Assembly: GCA_021777375.1 (NCBI GenBank)
Contig: JAJYDV010000002.1
Coordinates: forward strand, 1 to 64,000
DNA: 64,000 nt
DNA from: a bacterium
GTDB lineage: Bacteria > Patescibacteriota > Saccharimonadia > Saccharimonadales > UBA4665
Reading direction: 5' to 3'
Shown: positions 52,184-60,560 of the stretch, one piece after another
Position numbering within the stretch: the stretch's first letter is position 1
Layout: each line of letters starts with the position of its first letter
The notes under the pieces: generated by a model
The model's input: the letters and a program-made list of their open reading frames with translations, nothing else
What the model was told of the DNA's origin: nothing
Databases searched by the model: none
Position numbers and translations under genes: made by a program

Positions 52184-53488
52184 ATGAAACTTTCGACTTC
52201 CCCATATAAAGGTGCACGTGACTTCTACCCAGAAGATCAGGCTTTACGTGAGTACATGTTTGGGGTCATGAAGCAAACGGTAGAGAAATACGGTTATCAG
52301 GAGTATGATGCTCCACTTATTGAGCCGATCGAGTTATACAGGGCTAAAAGCGGTGAAGAAATAGTATCCGAACAAACCTATACCTTTATTGATCGTGGCG
52401 GTCGTGAAGTGGCAATTCGGCCAGAAATGACACCTACCGTTAGTCGAATGGTTGCTGCTAGGAGACAGCAGCTAGGTTATCCATTGCGCTGGTTTTCAAT
52501 TCCTAATCTTTGGCGCTATGAGCGTCCTCAGCGCGGTCGTTTCCGGGAGCACTGGCAACTAAATGTTGATTTATTTGGGGTTAAATCGATGTCAGCCGAA
52601 CTAGAGCTAATGATGGTAGCCGGAGACATCTTTAAAGCATTTGGTGCGGGACCTGAAATGTACTCATTCCGTGTAAATCATCGTAAGCTTCTAGATGAAA
52701 TATTTTTTAGCGAGCTTAAATTATCTCAAAATCAAGCCGTCAGCATGGCACATTTAATTGATCGCCGCAATAAAATAGATCATTCACAATTCTTAAAATA
52801 CGTGGACGAGTTATTAACCGCTTCACAGAAAGAAAATCTTGTCGCCGAGAAGTTACTTAAGATCTTAGAAACTAAATCTTTAAGTGAATTACCGGCTAGT
52901 TTAAGAAGTAATCCGGCTGCCATAGAATTACAAAAACTACTCTCGTCGTGCTCAAAGTACGGACTGGATAACGTTATTTTTGATATCTCTTTAGTGCGCG
53001 GTTTTGATTACTACAGCGGAATAGTATTTGAACTTTTCGATAACGATCCGGACAACAAACGATCGATGCTTGGTGGCGGGCGCTATGACGGTCTTGTTGG
53101 GTTATTTGGAGTAGATCCGTTGCCGACAGTCGGTTTTGGGTTAGGTGACGCAACCCTGCTTAACTTCTTGACTTTGCATCATCTATTGCCAATGCTTAAA
53201 TCCACAGTTGAGTTAATCATTACTCCCCTAAGCGCAGGCGAGGTGCTCGACGGGGCAACTCTAGCCGCTAACGACTTAAGGAAACTCGGAATTAATGTTG
53301 CTGTGGATTATTCCGAACGTAAACTAGCCGATCAGTTTAAGTCGGCGCAGAAAAAACAAGTCAATTTCGTGCTAATCGTTGGTCCTAAAGAAATAGCAAC
53401 TCAGAAGTTCACATTAAGAAATCTAGCAGAGTCAAGCGAGACCATACTTAGCTTAAAGCAAGTGGCCAGCAAATTAGGGACAAAATAA
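52184..53488 (+). CDS. hisS: Histidyl-tRNA synthetase
   Basis: 434-aa class II synthetase. Motif 1 region KGARDFYPEDQALREYMF, motif 2 around FSIPNLWRYERPQRGRFREH, and the histidine motif SLVRGFDYYSGIVFEL are clear, with a C-terminal anticodon-binding domain (about 335-434). Motif 3 is unusual: PTVGFGLGDATLLNFL replaces the common GFxxGxER, so the motif 3 Arg is absent. Some HisRS lineages carry a GD-type motif, to my recollection. It lies 22 bp after tRNA-Leu. Confidence 0.95.
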   Translation: MKLSTSPYKGARDFYPEDQALREYMFGVMKQTVEKYGYQEYDAPLIEPIELYRAKSGEEIVSEQTYTFIDRGGREVAIRPEMTPTVSRMVAARRQQLGYPLRWFSIPNLWRYERPQRGRFREHWQLNVDLFGVKSMSAELELMMVAGDIFKAFGAGPEMYSFRVNHRKLLDEIFFSELKLSQNQAVSMAHLIDRRNKIDHSQFLKYVDELLTASQKENLVAEKLLKILETKSLSELPASLRSNPAAIELQKLLSSCSKYGLDNVIFDISLVRGFDYYSGIVFELFDNDPDNKRSMLGGGRYDGLVGLFGVDPLPTVGFGLGDATLLNFLTLHHLLPMLKSTVELIITPLSAGEVLDGATLAANDLRKLGINVAVDYSERKLADQFKSAQKKQVNFVLIVGPKEIATQKFTLRNLAESSETILSLKQVASKLGTK

Positions 53489-53537
53489 AAGAAGCGCTAT
53501 TTTCGCCTGCAAGAGTTTAATGGTAGAATAGGCGCTT

Positions 53538-54827
53538 ATGCAATCAACTATTGAATATATTGAGCCTACCAAAGTTAAAATTAATATTAGCGTTGATGCA
53601 AAAGAATTGCGAAATGCTAAAGAAAAAGCCATAAATAAATTAGCATCATCGGTTAGTGTACCCGGATATCGAGCTGGAAAAGCACCCTCATCCGCAATAG
53701 AAAAACATCTTGACCCTAATTTGCTTTCGCAGGAATCCTTGGAGCAAGCTCTTAGCGATAGTTACGCTAAAGCATTAGGAGAATATGAGCTGCGGCCAGT
53801 TAGCAATCCGGAAGTTGTGATTAAGTCCTTTGTTCCCTATGAGAGTTTAAACATTGAAACCACCAGTGAAGTTCTTGGAAAAGTTAAGCTCGGTAAGTTT
53901 AGCGGTCTAAAAATTGGAGGCGATAAAAAATTAGCAGCAATTAAGTCTGAAGATGTTGATAACGTTATTAAGAGTCTACAAAAGCAACTAGCAACTAGAA
54001 CTTCAGTCAAGCGAGCCGCACAAGAAGGTGATGAAGTAGTAATCGATTTTGTCGGGAAATATGCCGATAGTAGTGATCTAATTGAAGGGGCTAGTGGTAA
54101 GGACTATCCTCTAGAGCTGGGTAGTGCTTCTTTTATACCTGGGTTTGAAACTAAATTAGTAGGCGTCAAAGCTGGTGAGAAACGGGAAATTGAACTTGTT
54201 TTCCCGAAAGACTACCAGGCTTCTTTGTTACGCAATAAAAAAGCTCTTTTTGAAGTTAATGTCAAAACTGTCAATCAGCTAGCTATCCCTAAGCTAGATG
54301 ATCAATTTGCGAAACAGGTTGGACAGTTTAATAGCCTAAGCGATTTGAAAGATGATATCAAACGCGAGCTAATGGCTAATCGAGCTAGCGAACAAGCTAA
54401 GCAGTTTCAAAACTTATTGCTTGAGAATATTATTGAAACCTCGAGCGTTGACTTGCCAAAAGTATTAATTGATGATGAAACGTCAAAATTAGAAAGTGAA
54501 CTTAGAAATAACTCAGCCTACAGAGGTATGACTTGGAACGAATATTTGGCTAACGAAGGTCTAACCGAGGAAAATTATAAGAAACAGCTTGAATTGCAAG
54601 CTACTAAAAGTGTAAAGGCCGGTTTAGTAATTGGCGAAATTGCCGCCAATCTTAGGATTAATGTTCTTCCAGAAGAAGTGGATTCAAGGATTGCTGCCTT
54701 AAAGAAGCAATACGCAAGTGATCCTTTAATGCAAAAAGAATTAGACAGGAAAGAAAATCGTAGCGATCTTCAGAGTAGGATTCTGGTCGAAAAAACTATT
54801 CAGCGTTTAGTTGAACTTAATTCTTAA
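53538..54827 (+). CDS. tig: Trigger factor
   Basis: 429-aa ribosome-bound chaperone. The N-terminal ribosome-docking motif is VPGYRAGKAP near residue 40, the FKBP-like PPIase domain lies at about 155-245 (GDEVVIDFVGKYADS, ELGSASFIPGFETKLVGVKA, shown in part), and a long helical C-terminal domain follows. Length is typical. A TAGAAT box ends 8 nt before the ATG and there is no Shine-Dalgarno, so it may be leaderless. clpP lies about 1.3 kb downstream, interrupted by three small genes. Confidence 0.96.
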   Translation: MQSTIEYIEPTKVKINISVDAKELRNAKEKAINKLASSVSVPGYRAGKAPSSAIEKHLDPNLLSQESLEQALSDSYAKALGEYELRPVSNPEVVIKSFVPYESLNIETTSEVLGKVKLGKFSGLKIGGDKKLAAIKSEDVDNVIKSLQKQLATRTSVKRAAQEGDEVVIDFVGKYADSSDLIEGASGKDYPLELGSASFIPGFETKLVGVKAGEKREIELVFPKDYQASLLRNKKALFEVNVKTVNQLAIPKLDDQFAKQVGQFNSLSDLKDDIKRELMANRASEQAKQFQNLLLENIIETSSVDLPKVLIDDETSKLESELRNNSAYRGMTWNEYLANEGLTEENYKKQLELQATKSVKAGLVIGEIAANLRINVLPEEVDSRIAALKKQYASDPLMQKELDRKENRSDLQSRILVEKTIQRLVELNS

Positions 54828-54838
54828 TATTTTTAACT

Positions 54839-55078
54839 TTATAGATTGTGAATTTCTTGGGCTTTTCTGATTGCCTTGAGTCCAGCAGCAACAGCAGCAG
54901 CTCCCAGTGCTAGCGCCTCTCCCCCGTCAAATGAAAATAAGTTGCTTTTAAAATGCTCAAACGAGTTAATAGCGAACAAAACTGACGAACCAAAACATAA
55001 GGCTCCAATCTTCTCAAGCAGAGCACTTTCCGGCGAATAGTTTTCGTCTTGGTGAAAAGATTCGTTAATCATATACAT
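54839..55078 (-). CDS. Small protein of unknown function with hydrophobic patch
   Basis: 79-aa protein convergent with tig. It has an acidic N-terminus, a moderately hydrophobic stretch at about 23-42 and an Ala-rich helix near the end (GEALALGAAAVAAGLKAI). I recognise no family. It could be a small membrane-associated protein. It is the first of three small genes lying between tig and clpP. An alternative start (third codon, also ATG) is possible. Confidence 0.5.
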   Translation of the reverse strand: MYMINESFHQDENYSPESALLEKIGALCFGSSVLFAINSFEHFKSNLFSFDGGEALALGAAAVAAGLKAIRKAQEIHNL

Positions 55079-55216
55079 TAATTAATGTAAATTGTCCGAA
55101 AGCTCTAGTTTTCCTCATAAGTCTATTTTCAAACATTCGCGAAGCTTTAAGTTAAGGAATTATATTATAATTTAAGTAGCATAGAATCAATGGTTTCAGT
55201 TTTGAGATAAAAAATT

Positions 55217-55483
55217 TTAGTAACTTTCAATCTGTTGCTCGGCAACCAATACTTCCAGACAAATTTGCGCGGCAGCCTTAAAAATCGGATCATCGGATCG
55301 GTTAGGGTCGGTCATGTCCATTAGATATGTAGTACTTTGTTCTAGTGGCAAAACTGTGAGATCTAATACAAGATCCGTTATGCGCTTGGATGTATTGTCG
55401 CTAGGGTGTAACGGAATATCTTTATCAATAAATCGTTTTTCAAGTAATGAAAGTCGCCATTCACTAAATATCGGCTCACTCAT
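55217..55483 (-). CDS. Small soluble protein of unknown function
   Basis: 88-aa acidic protein with no membrane segment (begins MSEPIFSEWRLSLLEKRF). It shows predicted helix-strand-helix content and no motif I can name. It is divergent from the 176-aa gene across 81 bp, which suggests shared regulation of the two. It lies in a visibly AT-richer pocket between tig and clpP. Confidence 0.5.
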   Translation of the reverse strand: MSEPIFSEWRLSLLEKRFIDKDIPLHPSDNTSKRITDLVLDLTVLPLEQSTTYLMDMTDPNRSDDPIFKAAAQICLEVLVAEQQIESY

Positions 55484-55528
55484 GATTCTAATATTATACC
55501 CTGCGCACTATGATAGAGTACGATAAAG

Positions 55529-55557
55529 TTGTCACAATACTAGCAACATGTTATAAA
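55529..55557 (+). promoter_or_regulatory. Promoter of the 176-aa unknown gene
   Basis: TTGTCA (55529-55534), a 17-bp spacer and TATAAA (55552-55557). The -10 ends 7 nt before the ATG at 55565, so transcription should start at or next to the start codon. Confidence 0.65.
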
Positions 55558-55564
55558 TACCAAA

Positions 55565-56095
55565 ATGACTTCATATGAGAATAATTCTGAAAACTTCCCA
55601 AGTTATTTACATCTTCCGGAAAGTTTACCGGAAGTTATTCCTCCTAAAATCTCACAATATTTAGCTCGTTCTACCGCGCTGTTATATAAATATGGAGCAG
55701 CTAAGATTTTAGCTAATGACTACCATAATAAGCAGTATTTAGTTGAATCCGATGTAACGGTAGGTTCAGAGTACTATTATGACGAATCATATTTTTTTGA
55801 AGCAGATTCATTTCGAGAATTTCATGAATCTAAACTACCTTTAACAGCCCTGGCGCAACGGCACAAAGAGGATTTGATATTCGGATTAGTTAAAGTCGAT
55901 GCTTTTGGAGAAATTCTGTGTGGGTATTGTGTCGATATGTTTTGCATTTACCCAAATTCTAGAAATACAGTAAACGCCTATATCAGCAAAAAACATGGTT
56001 TGAGTCAACAAATAATTGATACCACTATTGCGCTGGTTTCTGAGCAACTTAAAATTGGCTGGAGCCCAGTTTATGATCTTAAAGAAAGCCTCTAG
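55565..56095 (+). CDS. Soluble protein of unknown function (176 aa)
   Basis: 176-aa acidic protein rich in Tyr and Glu, with a predicted mixed alpha/beta fold and no signal peptide. Distinct segments include PPKISQYLARSTALLYKYGA, a Tyr-rich SEYYYDESYFFEADSF, and FGEILCGYCVDMFCIYP. I recognise no domain. It has a good promoter 7 nt before the ATG, so it is likely expressed from a leaderless transcript. It directly precedes the CIRCE-controlled clpP. Confidence 0.6.
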   Translation: MTSYENNSENFPSYLHLPESLPEVIPPKISQYLARSTALLYKYGAAKILANDYHNKQYLVESDVTVGSEYYYDESYFFEADSFREFHESKLPLTALAQRHKEDLIFGLVKVDAFGEILCGYCVDMFCIYPNSRNTVNAYISKKHGLSQQIIDTTIALVSEQLKIGWSPVYDLKESL

Positions 56096-56110
56096 GGAGT
56101 AAGATTTTAA

Positions 56111-56137
56111 CTAGCACTCTTGACTATTGAGTGCTAA
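56111..56137. promoter_or_regulatory. CIRCE operator upstream of clpP
   Basis: CTAGCACTC, a 9-nt spacer and GAGTGCTAA: 17 of 18 arm bases match the HrcA-binding CIRCE consensus. As in the clpC site, the spacer starts with TTGACT. Confidence 0.93.
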
Positions 56138-56148
56138 TTTTTTAAACT
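56120..56148 (+). promoter_or_regulatory. Promoter of clpP, overlapping CIRCE
   Basis: TTGACT (56120-56125), a 17-bp spacer and TAAACT (56143-56148). The ATG at 56159 is 10 nt after the -10, predicting a leader of about 3-4 nt, in contrast to the ~140-nt leader of clpC. Confidence 0.6.
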
Positions 56149-56158
56149 AATCAGAAGT

Positions 56159-56779
56159 ATGAAATTAAGAATAGATGACATCAATTCGCAGATTTTGGTC
56201 CCTACAGTTATCGAGCAAGAGGGTCGTTATGAGCGGGCGTATGATATCTATTCGCGCTTGCTTAAAGAGCGCATTATTTTTTTAGGCAGTGACATTAATG
56301 AAACCAGCGCCAATATTGTCGTTGCCCAAATGCTATTTCTCCAAGCCAATGATCCCAAGAAAGATATTTTCTTATATATTAACAGTCCGGGAGGCTCGGC
56401 ATATGATGCGCTGGCAATTTATGACACTATGCAATATGTCAGTAACGACATTCAAACTGTCGGTATTGGTGTGCAAGCATCGGCTGCGGCCTTTATTCTA
56501 AGTAGCGGCACTAAGGGCAAACGTTCGCTTCTACCAAACTCAACAGTCATGATCCATCAGCCATCAAGTGGCACACAGGGCAAGATAACTGATCAGGAGA
56601 TTAGTTTACGCGAGGGTCTGAGACTTAAAAAAGTCTTAGAAGAGATTATGGCAAAAAATACAGGTCAAACTTTGGCTAAAATTCATACTGACATGGAGCG
56701 AGATAAGTGGCTTTCCGCAGAAGAGGCCAAAAAGTATGGTTTAGTCGATATGGTGTTTAAACCCGCGAAACGCGCATAA
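56159..56779 (+). CDS. clpP: ATP-dependent Clp protease proteolytic subunit ClpP
   Basis: 206-aa serine peptidase forming the double heptameric chamber. Catalytic S108 lies in [14 protein letters not shown] (the common form is AASMGAF), H133 in MIHQPSSG, and D182 in [36 protein letters not shown] is typical. It partners with ClpC (clpC at 39280) and possibly a ClpX outside the window. A CIRCE operator overlaps its promoter, so both Clp subunits share HrcA control. Confidence 0.97.
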   Translation: MKLRIDDINSQILVPTVIEQEGRYERAYDIYSRLLKERIIFLGSDINETSANIVVAQMLFLQANDPKKDIFLYINSPGGSAYDALAIYDTMQYVSNDIQTVGIGVQASAAAFILSSGTKGKRSLLPNSTVMIHQPSSGTQGKITDQEISLREGLRLKKVLEEIMAKNTGQTLAKIHTDMERDKWLSAEEAKKYGLVDMVFKPAKRA

Positions 56780-56804
56780 TTAATCATTGTTTTATGATCA
56801 ACTA

Positions 56805-56831
56805 TTGACATGCATGCTATGTATCTGTCAA
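56805..56831. promoter_or_regulatory. Inverted repeat upstream of rpoB
   Basis: TTGACA (56805-56810) and TGTCAA (56826-56831) are inverted copies 15 nt apart. TATAGT (56834-56839) and TATAAG (56839-56844) follow. TTGACA alone looks like a -35 but is 23 or more bp from either -10, so this may be an operator rather than a simple promoter. Confidence 0.35.
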
Positions 56832-56905
56832 ACTATAGTATAAGAAGTAGTGTAGGCTGGGGATTTTGTTTGCTAAAACAGTATCAAGATCAGGATGCTT
56901 AGGTA

Positions 56906-56982
56906 CCTTCGCTCAAAATTAAATCAACAAAATATTATTAATCGCAAACTAAACTAACCAATGCTTATAAATTAAGCGAAGG
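56906..56982 (+). promoter_or_regulatory. rpoB leader element complementary to the ribosome-binding site
   Basis: CCTTCGCT (56906-56913) is perfectly complementary to AGCGAAGG (56975-56982), which overlaps the Shine-Dalgarno AGGGAG (56980-56985) of rpoB. Pairing would partly hide the site across a 61-nt loop. Confidence 0.4.
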
Positions 56983-56995
56983 GAGATATTTACGA

Positions 56996-59900
56996 GTGGC
57001 GCACACTACTAAGCCTAAAGGAAAATCTGACTTCAAACAAAAACGAATCTATTTTACTAAACAAGATCATGCTCTTGAACTACCAAACTTAGTTGACCAC
57101 CAAAATAAGTCCTTCGAATGGTTTGTTAGTGAAGGCTTGGGTGAATTGTTGTCCGAGATTAGCCCAATTGACGATTACACCGGAGCCAAGTTATCTCTAT
57201 CTTTTAAAGATTATCATTTTGAAAAACCAAAATTAACAGAGCAAGAGGCTAGGGAAAACAATGTTAGCTTTGAGGCTCCTTTGAAGGCTAGCGTTGTTTT
57301 AACTAATAAAGTAACTGGCGAAATCAAAGATCAAGAAATTTATCTTGGTGATTATCCTTGGATGACCAGTCGAGGCACCTTTGTTATTAACGGCGCCGAA
57401 CGAGTTGTTGTTAGTCAGCTCATTCGATCCGCTGGCGTATTCTTTACTCGTGAACAACATGGCACATCCTACTTATATGGCGCCAAAGTAATTCCAGGTC
57501 GAGGCGCATGGCTGGAATTTGAAACGGCCGCAAATAACACGATTTATGTCAAAATTGACCGCAAACGAAAGATTGCAGTATCTACCCTGTTCAGAGCTCT
57601 AGGTATGAGTGAAACTGCGATGCGTGAAGTTTTTGCTCACGTCGATACCGGAAGGCAGAATTATCTAGACGCTACTTTAGAAAAGGATCCTAGCCGGGGG
57701 CAGAATGATGCGCTAATTGAGGTCTACCGTCGATTGCGACCCGGTGATTTGGCTACCGTAGATAATGCCAAGAGTTTGATCGAAAACATGTTCTATAATT
57801 TTAAACGTTTTGATTTCTCTCGGGTCGGTCGGTACAAAATTAACAAACGTTTAAATTTGGACGTTCCGAATACTACCGAAAATCGTATTTTACGCTTAGA
57901 TGATCTTGTGGCCATTGTGGCGGAAATAATTCGTCTTAATAATACTCAGGAACCGTCTGATGATATCGACAGTCTAGCTAACCGACGGGTTAAATTGGTC
58001 GGTGAGTTAGTACAGCGCCAGTTTAGAATTGGTTTGCTGAGAATGGAACGCAACACCAAAGACCGCATGAGTATGAGCGATATTGAGACTGTTCAGCCGG
58101 CCCAGCTAATTAACGCTCGTCCTGTGGTTGCGGCAGTTCGTGAATTCTTTGCTTCGAGCCAGCTTAGTCAGTTTATGGACCAGATTAACCCGCTAAGCGA
58201 GCTTGCTCACAAGCGACGTTTAAGTTCGATGGGTCCGGGTGGACTAAGTCGTGAACGTGCCGGGTTTGAAGTCCGTGACGCGCACTCTACTCATTATGGA
58301 AGAATTTGTGCGGTTGAAACACCGGAAGGCGCGAATATTGGCCTAGTACTTAACCTGGCAAATTATGCTCGGGTAAATGAGTATGGTTTTATCGAAACTT
58401 CCTACCGAAAGGTAATTAATGCCGTAACTGCGAAAGAGTGTGTCGGACAAATCGCCGCAACAGACTATTTAAATGAGCGCGGTACGATCATTGTTAAAGA
58501 GGGCAAAATGCTCACTAAAGCCGATGCCGAAAAAATGGCTTTAGTCAAGAAACAAATAACTTGGCCAGTGAAAGCCAGAGTTACCGATGAAGTGGTATAT
58601 CTGGATGCTGCCGAAGAAGAATCTGCCATTATTGCCGGAGGCGGTAATGAAATTGATGATAACGGCTACTTTATTGAAGAACGAGTCAGTGCTCGAAATC
58701 GCCTAAATCCCGGCGAGGTGGACGCAAATGAAGTTAATTATATGGATGCTGCACGTAATCAGATTATCGGTAGTAGTGCCGGACTAATTCCGTTTATTGA
58801 GAAAAACTATGTTTACCGTTCATTAATGGGTAGTAACCAGCAACGACAGGCAGTTCCATTAATTCAGCCCGCAGCTCCGATAGTAGGTACTGGTCTTGAG
58901 CGTGTGGCAGCTCTTAATACCGGGCAAGTTTTGCTGGCTGAAGCTGACGGTGAAGTTATTAAGGCTAGCGCCGACCAGATAATCGTTAAATATTCCGATA
59001 ACCGGAATGTTAGTTATGAACCGCAACATTTTGTTCGTAGTAACGAGGGCACCTCGATTAATCAAAAAGTTGTGGTTAGCAGCGGACAGAAAGTTAAATC
59101 TGGCGAAGTACTTGCCGAAGGCATGTCAATTTCCGGAGGTGAACTGGCTCTTGGAAAAGATCTGCTGGTCGCTTTCATGCCCTGGTCCGGATATAACTTT
59201 GAAGACGCCATAATTATTTCGCGTAAGCTAGTTGAAGATGACACGCTGACGTCGATTCATATCGTGGATTTCATGATCGAAGTGCGTGAGACAAAGCTGG
59301 GCCCAGAAATTGTAACCCGTGACATTCCAAACGTCTCCGAAGAATCTTTGCGTCATCTAGACGAGGATGGTATTGTCCGAATTGGCGCCGAAGTGCATCC
59401 CGGAGATATTCTAGTTGGCAAAATTACTCCGAAAGGAGAGCAGGAACTAAGTTCAGAAGAGCGATTATTGCGTGCTATTTTCGGCGAAAAAGCCAAGGAA
59501 GTGCGCGATACTTCGCAGCGTATGAGTAATGGTAAGCACGGCAAGGTTGTCGGCGTAAAGGTCTTCTCGCGCGAGAACGGTCATGAGCTAAAAGCTGGAG
59601 TTATAATGCAAATCCAGGTATTTGTGGCACAGATGCGCAAAATATCCGTCGGTGACAAATTAGGTGGCCGTCACGGAAACAAGGGTGTAATTGCCCGAAT
59701 TCTACCGGTTGAAGACATGCCGTTTATGGAAGACGGTACTCCGATTGATATCATTCTTAACCCGCTTGGCGTACCTTCAAGAATGAACATTGGACAGCTT
59801 TTTGAAACACACCTGGGACTTGCTGCCAGAATGCTTGGCTTTTATGTAGCAAGCCCATCATTTAATGGTGTGCCTGAGGAAAAAATTCGTGAGCTGCTAT

Positions 59901-60559
59901 CTGAAGCGGGAGTGCCCGCCGACGGCAAACAGCAGCTTTTTGATGGGCGTACTGGAGAGGCCTTTAAGGAACGAACTTCAGTTGGCAGTATGTACATTAT
60001 TAAGTTGAACCACATGGTCGCTGATAAGATTCATGCCCGCTCTACTGGGCCGTACACGATGGTTACACAACAGCCATTGGGAGGAAAAGCTCAAAATGGT
60101 GGACAGCGCTTTGGTGAAATGGAAGTCTGGGCACTAGAAGCTTTTGGGGCAGCTACAACCCTCCAAGAAATGTTAACCATTAAGTCGGATGATGTTTATG
60201 GCAGAAGCAAGGCTTACGAGTCAATAATAAAGGGAACCGAAATTGTCGGGCCTAAAGTTCCTGAAAGCTTTAATGTGTTGGTTAAGGAACTGCAAGGCCT
60301 GGGTCTTAAAGTTGACTTAATTAAGGAAAGCGCAATTGTGGACGCGGAAGCTGTGCTAGCAACTAACGTTCATAACGAAGCAGTGAGCCAAAGTGCCATC
60401 GATATTCCCGAATCGGAAATTACCGATATTGATGTAACCGAAGAAACTATAGGTGACGATTTCAGCATAGAGGAAGAATTAGTTACCAATGAAGATATTA
60501 CGATAGCTAACAATGCGGCAGCTCAGAAAAATGCCGAAGACGAGAAGGAGGCAGAATAA
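56996..60559 (+). CDS. rpoB: RNA polymerase beta subunit
   Basis: 1187-aa beta subunit with a GTG start behind AGGGAG. It shows the lobe and rifampicin-pocket segment SQFMDQINPLSELAHKRRLS and GPGGLSRERAGFEVRDAHST. DAIIISRKLVEDD, GGRHGNKGVIARILPVEDMP and the C-terminal clamp GGQRFGEMEVWALEAFGAA are also present. Length is at the short, Gram-positive-like end. It ends in an unusually acidic tail of about 80 residues rich in Glu and Asp. rpoC follows 1 bp later. The rplKAJL genes are not upstream; clpP is. Confidence 0.98.
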   Translation: MAHTTKPKGKSDFKQKRIYFTKQDHALELPNLVDHQNKSFEWFVSEGLGELLSEISPIDDYTGAKLSLSFKDYHFEKPKLTEQEARENNVSFEAPLKASVVLTNKVTGEIKDQEIYLGDYPWMTSRGTFVINGAERVVVSQLIRSAGVFFTREQHGTSYLYGAKVIPGRGAWLEFETAANNTIYVKIDRKRKIAVSTLFRALGMSETAMREVFAHVDTGRQNYLDATLEKDPSRGQNDALIEVYRRLRPGDLATVDNAKSLIENMFYNFKRFDFSRVGRYKINKRLNLDVPNTTENRILRLDDLVAIVAEIIRLNNTQEPSDDIDSLANRRVKLVGELVQRQFRIGLLRMERNTKDRMSMSDIETVQPAQLINARPVVAAVREFFASSQLSQFMDQINPLSELAHKRRLSSMGPGGLSRERAGFEVRDAHSTHYGRICAVETPEGANIGLVLNLANYARVNEYGFIETSYRKVINAVTAKECVGQIAATDYLNERGTIIVKEGKMLTKADAEKMALVKKQITWPVKARVTDEVVYLDAAEEESAIIAGGGNEIDDNGYFIEERVSARNRLNPGEVDANEVNYMDAARNQIIGSSAGLIPFIEKNYVYRSLMGSNQQRQAVPLIQPAAPIVGTGLERVAALNTGQVLLAEADGEVIKASADQIIVKYSDNRNVSYEPQHFVRSNEGTSINQKVVVSSGQKVKSGEVLAEGMSISGGELALGKDLLVAFMPWSGYNFEDAIIISRKLVEDDTLTSIHIVDFMIEVRETKLGPEIVTRDIPNVSEESLRHLDEDGIVRIGAEVHPGDILVGKITPKGEQELSSEERLLRAIFGEKAKEVRDTSQRMSNGKHGKVVGVKVFSRENGHELKAGVIMQIQVFVAQMRKISVGDKLGGRHGNKGVIARILPVEDMPFMEDGTPIDIILNPLGVPSRMNIGQLFETHLGLAARMLGFYVASPSFNGVPEEKIRELLSEAGVPADGKQQLFDGRTGEAFKERTSVGSMYIIKLNHMVADKIHARSTGPYTMVTQQPLGGKAQNGGQRFGEMEVWALEAFGAATTLQEMLTIKSDDVYGRSKAYESIIKGTEIVGPKVPESFNVLVKELQGLGLKVDLIKESAIVDAEAVLATNVHNEAVSQSAIDIPESEITDIDVTEETIGDDFSIEEELVTNEDITIANNAAAQKNAEDEKEAE

Positions 60560-60560
60560 C

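Noticed and set aside
56805-56810. TTGACA as a standard -35 for rpoB
   Set aside because: No -10 box lies 16-18 bp downstream; nearest candidates are 23 or more bp away, so I list it only as part of an inverted repeat.
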